A stretch of DNA of 64,000 bases, taken from contig JAOZHT010000002.1 of assembly GCA_026014735.1 (NCBI GenBank), positions 434,001 to 498,000 of the forward strand, given 5' to 3'. Positions within the stretch are counted from its first letter, which is position 1. Each line of letters starts with the position of its first letter. The position numbers were made by a program, and so were the translations under genes. The notes beneath the pieces are model-generated. The model was not told the origin of the DNA. It made no database searches and saw only the letters and a list, made by a program, of their open reading frames with translations. Positions 17,418-24,773 of this stretch are shown one piece after another. Source of the DNA: Candidatus Bathyarchaeota archaeon. GTDB lineage: Archaea > Thermoproteota > Bathyarchaeia > Bathyarchaeales > Bathycorpusculaceae.

Positions 17418-17528
17418 AGTATATACTCTTTTTCCGCGGCTGGGAGGCTCGCCTATTGCGGGTCGTTACGAGATAATCTCTCGTACTCGGTCGCCTTGTA
17501 ATAACACGGGCGGAGAGGGGAACAAGAA
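17418..17528 (+). promoter_or_regulatory. Promoter and structured leader of the DUF3800 gene; 17090-17417 otherwise empty
   Basis: AGTATATACT at 17418-17427 is a palindromic TATA box, so the transcript should begin near 17447. The leader of about 80 nt is GC-rich, unlike the AT-rich gene after it. It contains a perfect 7-bp hairpin (TACGAGA, loop TAATC, TCTCGTA, 17467-17485) and ends in GGAGAGGGG, a strong ribosome-binding site eight bases before the GTG. The hairpin flanks partly pair (GCG with CGC). Upstream of the TATA box I see only the glm operon promoter and AT-rich sequence without genes. Confidence 0.5.
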
Positions 17529-18344
17529 GTGTATTTTCTTTACATAGATGAATCTGGCTCCCCAAACGGATGGGCAACCCAAAATCATTTTGTTTTAGGC
17601 GGTGTGGCTATTCATGAAGGGCAAGTAGCAGGGTTAGCAAGCAAATTAGATGAAATTCAAACTAAATATTTTGGTGAATTAAAAGTACCTATTGAATTTC
17701 ATGCGGGTGACATCAAGACAGGAAATAAAAGATGGAGAGGAATCCTTGAAAAGACAAGGGGAGAAATAATGAATGATGTCTATGAAGTAGTAGCAAATGC
17801 CCCTTTTCCCACATTAGTAGCTTTTGGAAACGCATTGCATATAAGCAAGGCAGAGACCGGAGAATCCATTAATTTAAAAATAACTTTCCAAGATGTTTGT
17901 CTTAGTTTTAATCAATTCTTAACGAAAATGCATAAGGCAGGCAATACTAACAAAGGGTTATTAATAATTGATGATGCACATAAAAGCCAATTTCGAGACT
18001 TAATTTATGTTTTTCGAAAAGAAGGCGTTGAAGGAAGACCAATTCATAATATCGTTGACATTCCCTACTTTTCAGCCAGTCAAGATACTCGTATGCTTCA
18101 GCTAGCCGATTTTTGTGTTTATGCTCTTTACCAGTATTATGAAAAAAATAATGAAAAATACCTAGAAAAAATTCTAAATAAGTTCAATTGGAGAGATTCA
18201 TTACATTCAGACGGAGTTAAACACTTGATAAAAAAACTTGATTGCACATGTATAGCTTGTTCGGCTAAACGTGAAATGCGCAATCAAAGATTCTTACACC
18301 TTGATCAAGATAACGCCATCGAACCACTTGGCGATAACCGCTAA
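17529..18344 (+). CDS. DUF3800 protein
   Basis: 271 aa with the two hallmark DUF3800 motifs: an N-terminal YIDESG (residues 5-10) and C-terminal QLADFCVYALYQYYE. Asp residues in YIDES, IIDDAHKS and QLADF fit an RNase H-like metal site. The family is common in mobile and defence-associated regions, with no settled function. The gene is clearly AT-richer than its neighbours, starts with GTG behind GGAGAGGGG, stands alone between unrelated housekeeping genes, and looks horizontally acquired. A Cys pair near the C-terminus (CTCIAC) is extra. Confidence 0.82.
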   Translation: MYFLYIDESGSPNGWATQNHFVLGGVAIHEGQVAGLASKLDEIQTKYFGELKVPIEFHAGDIKTGNKRWRGILEKTRGEIMNDVYEVVANAPFPTLVAFGNALHISKAETGESINLKITFQDVCLSFNQFLTKMHKAGNTNKGLLIIDDAHKSQFRDLIYVFRKEGVEGRPIHNIVDIPYFSASQDTRMLQLADFCVYALYQYYEKNNEKYLEKILNKFNWRDSLHSDGVKHLIKKLDCTCIACSAKREMRNQRFLHLDQDNAIEPLGDNR

Positions 18345-18519
18345 AAAAAATTCGATCGTTCTCTATAAGACTGTTTCAGTAACGGTAAATCCGATGCTTA
18401 GAACTCAGATAGTCAACACGCAAAATTCCGTTTTTCCCCTTAGGCTGCTTGGCTGATCGAAACAGACAAAATTACATGAAAAGCAAAACAGACAAAAATT
18501 CCCATAACCAAATTGGCGC

Positions 18520-18557
18520 CTATAAATAGAGGGGGGGCTATCTTGGCAGAGCAACAG
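18520..18557 (+). promoter_or_regulatory. Dispersed TATA/G7 element, copy 1 (faces into argS antisense)
   Basis: CTATAAATAGAGGGGGGG at 18520-18537, then GCAACAG at 18551-18557. The TATA-to-GCAACAG distance is 31 nt, which puts GCAACAG at the expected transcription start. It reads rightwards, directly into the 3' end of argS on the opposite strand, and no plausible coding frame follows. The 18345-18519 gap before it holds nothing else I can support. Confidence 0.6.
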
Positions 18558-18566
18558 AACTCGGGT

Positions 18567-20507
18567 TTACATTTTCTCTGGCGCAGTCACGCCGATGAGG
18601 TTAAGCGTGTTTTTCATGACGGTCTGGATGGCTTTTGTCAGAGCGAGGCGTGCATCGATTAGTCCCTGCGAATCGGCTTTTAGCACGGGGTGGGCGTTGT
18701 AGAAGGTGTTGAATTTGTCTGCCAACGCGTTGGCGTAGTCGGCGATCATGTTTGGTTTGAGGTACTCGGTGGCTTCAATGAACATGTCGGGGAAGCCGGC
18801 GAGGTTAAGGATAAGCTCTTTTTCTAGGCGTTCAGAGAGCAGGCTGTAGTCGGGGTTTTGGGGTTGCCGCCCAGCCTTGCGTAGGATGCTGCAGGCTCGG
18901 GCATGCGTGTACTGCACGTAGGGGGCGCTGTTGGTTTCGAAGTTTAACACGCGTTCCCAGGTGAACATCACGGGTTTGCCTGAATCCACATCCAAAAGTG
19001 CATAACGCACTGCACCTAACCCCACAAAGTCTGCGATGACATGTTTTTCGTCTTCGCTGAGCATGGGGCTGCGTTTGGTGACTTCCTGGTATGCGCGTCT
19101 TACGGCTTCGTCGAGGACTTCATCGAAGGTTATGTAGTGTCCTCTTCGGCTGCTCATCTTGTAGCCTGGAAGCGTAACGAGGTTGTATGCGAAATGCACC
19201 AAATTATCTGCCTGCACACTAAAGCCCATAGCGTAGAGCGCTAGTTTTAGCTGCAGCTGCGCCAGCGACTGCTCCATACCGATGACGTTGACGACTTTTT
19301 CGGCGTGGCGGAACTTCCAGATGGTGTAGGCAATATCGCGGGTTGTGTAGAGGGTGGTGCCGTCTGCGCGGACCAGCGTAAGCGGGGGAACCTCGTTGTT
19401 CTCGCTTAGGCCCAGCTTGGATTTAAGATCCAGTGCCTGAACGGTTTTGTTTGCGTCAAACTGGAGCACACCCTTCTCGTTGAATATGAACGGTGTTGCC
19501 TTAAGCCTTGCCATTACCTCGCTGACCTGCGGGGTCCACACGAAATCGCTTTCCCAATCCCACGAATCATACTTGACGCCAACACGTCCCATGGTCTGGC
19601 GGAAGCCGTCTAGGCAGAGGTCGCTGACTTCGCGGATAAGCTGCTTAGCCTCTGGTGCTCCGTCTTCGTAGCTGCGGTTGAGGCGGCTGATTTCTTCTTC
19701 GGGGTTTTGGTCTTGGCTGATTTTGGAGAGCAACGCCTCGAAGAGGACAGGGTATTTTTCTTGGAGTTCAGCTGCGATGGCTACCCATTCGTCGAGTTCC
19801 CGGTTTGTTTTAGCTAAATCATCTGGATTCTGGGCTATGCTGCGGAGCCGTTTAAGGCGGTTGATTTCCACGATGCATGCGGTAACCGTGTAGATCTTGC
19901 CCACAAAAAGATCCGGTTTCTCGGTGGGTTTGGGTCTGCCCAGCTTCTGGTAGCCATATGCCACTACGCTGCTTTGGCGTCCTACATCATCGATGTAGTA
20001 GTGACGTGAAACAGCGTGTCCACGCAGCTGCAGAATACGTGCAAGTGCGTCGCCAAGCATGGGGTTGCGGGCTTGCCCAATATGAATAGGATGCAGGGGG
20101 TTAACACTGGTGTGCTCCACGATGATGCGCTTGGGCGAGGGGGTTTTTACGAAGCCAAAGTCAGCGCCCAACTGCTCAACAGAATCCAAAGTAAGAGAAG
20201 CGAACTTGCCGAAGTTCAAATGGAAATTGATGTAGCCGCCACCAGCAGGCGCTACCTTCTCCACGAGGTTAAAGCCGGATGGGTCGATGGCTGCGACTAG
20301 ATGCTCAGCCAGGGGCAGGGGTTTCTGGTTGAGTTTCTTTGCCAACTCAAAGCACAGTGAGGTGGCGAGTTGCCCATAGTCGAGGTTGGGGGTTTTTTTA
20401 AGTGTTATTTGGGGCGGCTTGATTTCAGGCAGCGTTTTGTTGATGGCGTCTTGTAGGAGGGTTTGGCATTCTTGGCGGAATAGCTCGAAGGGGTTTTGGG
20501 CAATCAT
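18567..20507 (-). CDS. argS: Arginyl-tRNA synthetase
   Basis: 646-aa class I synthetase. It contains the HIGH motif as HPIHIGQARN, KMSKS as KMSSRRGHY, and a C-terminal helical anticodon-binding domain after SAPYVQYTHARACSILRKA, which is typical of ArgS. The open frame extends 204 nt upstream to 20711, overlapping the divergent gene, but the ATG at 20507 (MIAQNPFELFRQECQ) gives the normal N-terminus and has a TATA-like TTTAAAATATAAG just upstream. The ArgRS N-terminal additional domain is recognisable in residues 1-90. Confidence 0.95.
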   Translation of the reverse strand: MIAQNPFELFRQECQTLLQDAINKTLPEIKPPQITLKKTPNLDYGQLATSLCFELAKKLNQKPLPLAEHLVAAIDPSGFNLVEKVAPAGGGYINFHLNFGKFASLTLDSVEQLGADFGFVKTPSPKRIIVEHTSVNPLHPIHIGQARNPMLGDALARILQLRGHAVSRHYYIDDVGRQSSVVAYGYQKLGRPKPTEKPDLFVGKIYTVTACIVEINRLKRLRSIAQNPDDLAKTNRELDEWVAIAAELQEKYPVLFEALLSKISQDQNPEEEISRLNRSYEDGAPEAKQLIREVSDLCLDGFRQTMGRVGVKYDSWDWESDFVWTPQVSEVMARLKATPFIFNEKGVLQFDANKTVQALDLKSKLGLSENNEVPPLTLVRADGTTLYTTRDIAYTIWKFRHAEKVVNVIGMEQSLAQLQLKLALYAMGFSVQADNLVHFAYNLVTLPGYKMSSRRGHYITFDEVLDEAVRRAYQEVTKRSPMLSEDEKHVIADFVGLGAVRYALLDVDSGKPVMFTWERVLNFETNSAPYVQYTHARACSILRKAGRQPQNPDYSLLSERLEKELILNLAGFPDMFIEATEYLKPNMIADYANALADKFNTFYNAHPVLKADSQGLIDARLALTKAIQTVMKNTLNLIGVTAPEKM

Positions 20508-20584
20508 GGTTTTCCACTTGTTTGGCACTTTAGGCTTATATTTTAAATGCGACGCCACATTTATGTGTCTGCTGGATGCAACCG

Positions 20585-21433
20585 ATGAAGACCACGATCG
20601 TGTACTCCGAAAAATGTTTAGCTTATGGAACTTGGCATATTGAGGGGCCTCAAAGAGTGAAAGTTGCCCATGACATCCTGCAGGAGAAGGGCTACGAGTT
20701 TGTGGAGCCACCCCCTGCCACCGAAGACCAGTTGCTCTCGGTTCATGACATGGAGTATCTGTGGAACCTCAAAAAGGGGATGGTGGAGGATTCCGATACG
20801 CCAGCTTACGATAAAATCTTTGATTACGCCAGCTTATCGGTTGGCGGGGCTTTGCTGGCAAGCAAAATCGGAGGCTTCGCCCTTACACGTCCACCGGGAC
20901 ACCATGCGGGCAGGTATGGAGCTGCCTTGGGCGCTTACACCCGTGGCTTCTGCTACCTAAACAACGTTGCCGTCGCCGTTAAGGAGCTGGGCAAGAAAGC
21001 GTTGATTTTAGACATCGATGGACACCATGGCAACGGCACCCAAGAAATCTTTCTAGGGGACTCCGATGTAGCCTATGTTTCGCTGCATCAGTCACCCAAC
21101 TACCCTGGAACCGGCATCACCATAGAGCAGAACTGCATCAATTTTCCTCTTCCGGCGACTGCAGGGGGCAAACTTTACCTTGAAACATTGGATAAGGCGC
21201 TGGGTTTGGTTGATGTGGGCAAGTTTGAGGTTGTGGCGGTTTCGGTGGGGTTTGACACGCACAGCGGCGACTTGGCAACTCTGGGGCTTTTGGGGCAGGA
21301 CTTCTATGATATAGGCAAAAGAATAGCTTCGCTTGGGCTGCCTGCGTTTTGGGTTCTGGAAGGCGGCTACAACGGGCAAAACGTCGGGTTAGACGCGGAT
21401 TTACTGATTAGGGGTTATGAAGAAAACCGTTAA
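20585..21433 (+). CDS. Histone deacetylase-family (acetoin-utilisation-type) hydrolase
   Basis: 282-aa zinc hydrolase of the arginase/deacetylase superfamily. Catalytic dyad RPPGHHAG, zinc ligands in DIDGHHGNG and GFDTHSGD, tail VLEGGYN. Archaeal members may deacetylate lysines on chromatin proteins such as Alba or histones, or small acetylated polyamines; the sequence does not decide. ATG at 20585 is preferred over 20576 because MKTTIVYSEKC is the family N-terminus. A TATA-like TTATATTTTAAATG sits about 40 nt upstream, so the transcript is nearly leaderless. Divergent from argS. Confidence 0.88.
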   Translation: MKTTIVYSEKCLAYGTWHIEGPQRVKVAHDILQEKGYEFVEPPPATEDQLLSVHDMEYLWNLKKGMVEDSDTPAYDKIFDYASLSVGGALLASKIGGFALTRPPGHHAGRYGAALGAYTRGFCYLNNVAVAVKELGKKALILDIDGHHGNGTQEIFLGDSDVAYVSLHQSPNYPGTGITIEQNCINFPLPATAGGKLYLETLDKALGLVDVGKFEVVAVSVGFDTHSGDLATLGLLGQDFYDIGKRIASLGLPAFWVLEGGYNGQNVGLDADLLIRGYEENR

Positions 21434-21452
21434 CCCAAAAGGAGAGTGAGGT

Positions 21453-22082
21453 TTATTCCTCAGCTTCTTTCTCGGCTCTTTTAGCCATAGCTTTGGTGTT
21501 GAGGGCTTCGAGTTTCTCAGAGATTTTCTCCGAGCGCTTCTCTGCACTTGCCAGCAGCGGCTTCCAGTCCTTGTTTTCGACTGTTTTGAGGAGTTTCTCG
21601 CTTCGCTCAGGCAGCTTTGCTAAGGCGTCGTTGAAGCGTTTCTCGGCTTCCTCGTCGGTTGAAACGATTTCCAAGGCTTCCTCGGGGCAGGATTCGATGC
21701 ATTTAGGTTCGCCTTCGCAGAGGTTACATGCGATGGCTTTGCCTGTTTCCGCGTGGAGCGCGATGCCGCCATGTGGGCAAGCTTGAATGCACCAGTCGCA
21801 GCCTTTGCATTTCTTTTCGTCGATGATGAGGAGGTTGTTAACTGCGGATTGGGTGATGGCGCTTTCGGGGCATGCTTTAACGCATCGTGCATCAATGCAT
21901 CCTCGACATGTTAATGCGAAATTGAAAACTGGTGACATGCGGACAACGCGGATTCTGCTGCGAATCGGGTTCCAGATGCCTTCGCCTTTCTCAACGGTGC
22001 AGGCGTACTCGCAGATGCCGCAGCCGATGCATTTGCTGGGGTCAACTGAAACGAATTTTCTGGGAGGATTTTTAGCCGACAT
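21453..22082 (-). CDS. 4Fe-4S polyferredoxin (HycB/DmsB-like electron-transfer subunit)
   Basis: 209 aa with four cysteine clusters: CIGCGICEYAC, CRGCIDARCVKACP, CKGCDWCIQACP and CNLCEGEPKCIESCP. These define a four-[4Fe-4S] electron carrier of the DmsB/HycB type, which usually pairs with a molybdopterin or tungsten oxidoreductase. No such partner is next to it. The last 60 residues are a Lys/Glu-rich coiled coil (RSEKISEKLEALNTKAM...). ATG at 22082 (MSAKNPPRKF) is chosen over upstream starts. The transcript probably begins at the TATA/G7 element near 22233, leaving a leader of about 150 nt. Confidence 0.85.
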   Translation of the reverse strand: MSAKNPPRKFVSVDPSKCIGCGICEYACTVEKGEGIWNPIRSRIRVVRMSPVFNFALTCRGCIDARCVKACPESAITQSAVNNLLIIDEKKCKGCDWCIQACPHGGIALHAETGKAIACNLCEGEPKCIESCPEEALEIVSTDEEAEKRFNDALAKLPERSEKLLKTVENKDWKPLLASAEKRSEKISEKLEALNTKAMAKRAEKEAEE

Positions 22083-22224
22083 TGGTAACCAAACCTTTGG
22101 TGTTAAAGTAACACTGTGCAGCATTTGCTTTTATGCGTTACTTAAAAAAATGGTTGTTTTTATGGAAAACCCATGCTAGATCACGGAAAAATATGGTTTG
22201 GCTGGGCTTGGCTGCATTTGGGCT

Positions 22225-22264
22225 CTGTTGTGCGTGTTCTTCTCTACCCCCCCTCTATTTATAG
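22225..22264 (-). promoter_or_regulatory. Dispersed TATA/G7 element, copy 2 (upstream of the polyferredoxin)
   Basis: On the minus strand CTATAAATAGAGGGGGGG (22264-22247) is followed 31 nt after its first base by GCACAACAG, a variant of GCAACAG. It directs transcription towards the polyferredoxin with a leader of about 150 nt. Confidence 0.65.
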
Positions 22265-22279
22265 GCTAGGCGTCTGCAT

Positions 22280-22369
22280 GGGTTTTGTTTGGGGGTTTGG
22301 GTGGGTGTTGGTTTTGTGTTTGTTTGGCTGTTTGTTTGTTGGGTTTTTGGTTGGGGTTTTGTGGGGTTG
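22280..22369 (+). repeat. G/T-only strand-asymmetric tract with G-quadruplex potential
   Basis: About 90 nt of the plus strand are almost entirely G and T, with runs such as GGGGGTTTGGGTGGG and GGGTTTTTGGTTGGGG. Four G-runs of at least three occur close together near 22279-22305, enough for a G-quadruplex. It lies between the promoter of the polyferredoxin (minus) and the HEAT-repeat gene (plus). Short frames through it encode only Val/Phe/Gly/Trp strings and are not credible genes. Confidence 0.6.
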
Positions 22370-22500
22370 CCGCGGGGCTTCGGTAATTCTTAATTAGCGG
22401 CTAAAAGTTAGGGATAATTATTGTAAAACCCTTCCACCGCTCACAAGCACACGTTAAATAGTCCTGTCCTAAATAATCAGGATAGTATGGTGCAGCAACA

Positions 22501-23400
22501 ATGGATTTGTTGAAACCTAATGTTAAAAAGATGACTGAAAATAGAAATGTTGACGGTTTGGTTAAGGCTCTGCTGAATAAAGATTTTCTTATACGAATAG
22601 CAGCCGTAGAAGCTCTCGGCAAAATAAAAGCCCCCCAAGCAGTGAAACCATTAATTGAATTATTAAGCGACGAAGATAGTTCTGTAAGATACGCAGCCGT
22701 CAGAGCTTTAAGTGAGATTGGTGACAAGAGTGCTGCATACGCCATTTTCGAAAAGGCTGACTATAGCTATGACAAATTTCTCACTCTTGCCTTGATGGGA
22801 GATACAAGGGCATTATGCGGATTGGAGTTGCTGCTCGAAGAGATTTTCCCAGACCCACGTGTCGTTTACAGTAAGAGCCCGACTACAAGAGAAACTGCAG
22901 CAATATTGGCCAATATAGGTGAGCCCGCAGTTGATGCGCTCATTTCTTTTTTACAAAAAGATGCCCCAGCCTGGTATCCTCGTAACCCCGCCAGGTTTGT
23001 AGGACTTGGCAATCCACCCAATTCAGTTGATATGATGCGGTTTGTAATAGAAGTACTGGGATATTTAAAGAACCAAAAAGCTGTTAAGCCATTGCTCGAG
23101 TTGGATTGGACGCATGATGCGCATCTATTTGATACTGCAGCTTGGTCACTTGGGGAAATCGGTTGCAGAGATGAGCACGTCATTCAACGATTACAAGCAA
23201 AACTAAAAGAGGAAGCTGCTCGCCCCTGGAAAGACAATAGGATAATAAGCATATTATCAGAAGCTTTATTGAAACTAGAAAAAAAACACAGTAAGCTTAC
23301 ACGGATAATTTTAACGGCTCTACGGTCAAGGCTTAAATTTCCTCCAACAAGTTTATATCAAAAATATGGAGAAATATCCATTACAGGTCTATTCTGCTAA
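22501..23400 (+). CDS. HEAT-repeat (PBS-lyase-type) protein
   Basis: 299-aa alpha-solenoid. At least four HEAT/PBS-lyase repeats can be read: DFLIRIAAVEALGKIKAPQAV, DSSVRYAAVRALSEIGDKSA, then TTRETAAILANIGEPAVDAL and DTAAWSLGEIGC. No catalytic motif and no signal peptide, so a cytoplasmic protein-binding scaffold is likely. ATG start; a TATA-like GTTAAATAG lies about 45 nt upstream. It is AT-richer than flanking genes and lies next to an ankyrin-repeat gene of similar composition, suggesting both were acquired together. Confidence 0.82.
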   Translation: MDLLKPNVKKMTENRNVDGLVKALLNKDFLIRIAAVEALGKIKAPQAVKPLIELLSDEDSSVRYAAVRALSEIGDKSAAYAIFEKADYSYDKFLTLALMGDTRALCGLELLLEEIFPDPRVVYSKSPTTRETAAILANIGEPAVDALISFLQKDAPAWYPRNPARFVGLGNPPNSVDMMRFVIEVLGYLKNQKAVKPLLELDWTHDAHLFDTAAWSLGEIGCRDEHVIQRLQAKLKEEAARPWKDNRIISILSEALLKLEKKHSKLTRIILTALRSRLKFPPTSLYQKYGEISITGLFC

Positions 23401-23465
23401 TAGTGTTACTAGAAAGTTTATAAATTCTCACCTTTATTAAAAGACAAAGAAGAGGCCAGAGAAGC

Positions 23466-24083
23466 ATGATTGCGAATTTTGAAATTATAGGCAAATTAGC
23501 CGCAGCTTGCAAGGCAGGAAACAATAGAGAAATTGAAGAGATTCTTGACCGTGAACCTAATCTTGTAAATGCAAAGGACAGTTCTGGAAATATCGTACTT
23601 TTTCACTATGCTAGCCTTTATCGACAATTTGAAATTATTGACATTCTTATTCGAAGGGGGCTCAAAATCAACGATACAAACATTGTCATAGGTGGTGGTG
23701 ATGATGTAGCAATGGCTGAATTTTTGATCTCCCGAGGTGCTGACATAAATAAAGGAAACCATTGTGGGGTTACTGCACTTCATAGTGCAGTACTTTGTCA
23801 AAACTCCTCGCTATTTGATTTCATCTTACAGCATGGAGCTAACGTCAATGTGCTGGATAAGGATGGTGCAACACCTTTGCATTACGCAGCAGCTAGAGGA
23901 GACAAGATTTTGGCTGAAAAGCTACTTTTAAAAGGCGCAAACATTAATGCGCGTCTAATGGCAAACAAGCATTTCTGGGGTGGAATAGTTCCAGAAAAAG
24001 GAGCTACGCCTTTAACTGTTGCTAAATTATATGGTGAAAATTCCACAGCTGATTTTCTACTTGAAAATGCTGGTATTGAATAA
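23466..24083 (+). CDS. Ankyrin-repeat protein
   Basis: 205 aa made of ankyrin repeats: GNIVLFHYASLYRQFEIIDILIRRG, GVTALHSAVLCQNSSLFDFILQHG, GATPLHYAAARGDKILAEKLLLKG and GATPLTVAKLYGENSTADFLLENA. The last repeat is interrupted by an insertion (ARLMANKHFWGGIVPEK). No enzyme domain. It follows the HEAT gene by 65 nt in the same direction but has its own TATA box (GTTTATAAATTC near 23415). Probably a cytoplasmic protein-protein interaction module; ankyrin proteins of this kind are patchy in archaea and often transferred. Confidence 0.85.
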   Translation: MIANFEIIGKLAAACKAGNNREIEEILDREPNLVNAKDSSGNIVLFHYASLYRQFEIIDILIRRGLKINDTNIVIGGGDDVAMAEFLISRGADINKGNHCGVTALHSAVLCQNSSLFDFILQHGANVNVLDKDGATPLHYAAARGDKILAEKLLLKGANINARLMANKHFWGGIVPEKGATPLTVAKLYGENSTADFLLENAGIE

Positions 24084-24258
24084 CATGGAGCGCATACAAA
24101 TTTTATTTTAAGAAAAATTTTAATTGATTCGTTTAGGTTTGGTTTCAATTCCAAACTCATATTCTTTTGAACTCCATTTGTGGTTTATGGAGGTCAACAG
24201 TTTCTTCACCTTTTACTCATAATTATCCCTAAGAATCCTAACATAATTCTTAAATAGT

Positions 24259-24282
24259 CTGTAAACATTGTAGTGTTTACAG
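24259..24282. promoter_or_regulatory. Perfect inverted-repeat operator at the head of the RGWFP array operon
   Basis: CTGTAAACA, six-base spacer TTGTAG, TGTTTACAG: a perfect 9+9 bp dyad. It starts two bases after a TATA box (TTCTTAAAT, 24248-24256) and covers the expected transcription start near 24280, eight bases before the ATG of the HTH gene. A protein bound here would block initiation. The HTH protein encoded directly downstream is the obvious candidate (autoregulation, inferred). The 24084-24240 stretch before it is AT-rich and empty. Confidence 0.7.
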
Positions 24283-24290
24283 GTATTGTC

Positions 24291-24773
24291 ATGTCCACGC
24301 CCTGCAACGTCTCCTCACCCCTCAGTCAAAGCCAAAAAACCATCTGGGAACTCCTCGGCAAAGGCCTCAGCGTCACCACCATAGCCCAAAAACTCAAAAC
24401 CACCCGCCAATACGTCAACCAAACCCGCCTCACCGCCCAAACCAAACTCGCCACCACCCTCCTCGAAGTCGCCCAAGTCAACGACCTCCAAGTCACCAAA
24501 CTCCTCCCCCAACAAGCCATACTCCTCGGCTACCACCCCGGCCTCAAACGCAAAGCCATCATCACCTACACCACCAGCCACGGACTCAAAGTCTGGTACT
24601 GGCACGACAACCCCGAAGAAATCACCGACACCGCGTTCCTCAACCAAACCCGCCAATACCTCATCGACATAGCCCATGAAAGAGGCATAGAAATCCCCGA
24701 TGCCGACAAGATTCACCCTGCCAAGCTGGCGCATCAAATCTTCAGCCAACTCATACCGGAGCTCAAAGCATGA
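24291..24773 (+). CDS. Helix-turn-helix regulator heading the RGWFP array
   Basis: 160 aa. Residues 9-50 form a sigma-region-4/LuxR-like HTH (LSQSQKTIWELLGKGLSVTTIAQKL, then TTRQYVNQTR as recognition helix). The rest is a small alpha/beta domain of unknown role (KAIITYTTSHGLKVWYWHDNPEEIT). ATG at 24291 follows the operator. A GTG in frame at 24273 lies inside the dyad and probably upstream of the transcript start. Its stop overlaps the ATG of the first array gene (ATGA), so translation is coupled. The coding strand is strikingly C-rich and G-poor, unlike the AT-richer array genes. Likely regulator of the array; ligand unknown. Confidence 0.75.
   Translation: MSTPCNVSSPLSQSQKTIWELLGKGLSVTTIAQKLKTTRQYVNQTRLTAQTKLATTLLEVAQVNDLQVTKLLPQQAILLGYHPGLKRKAIITYTTSHGLKVWYWHDNPEEITDTAFLNQTRQYLIDIAHERGIEIPDADKIHPAKLAHQIFSQLIPELKA

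Noticed and set aside
22173-22397. 74-aa hydrophobic frame across the G/T tract
   Set aside because: Its Val/Phe/Gly/Trp content is what any G/T-only sequence encodes; no ribosome-binding site, and it crosses the minus-strand promoter.
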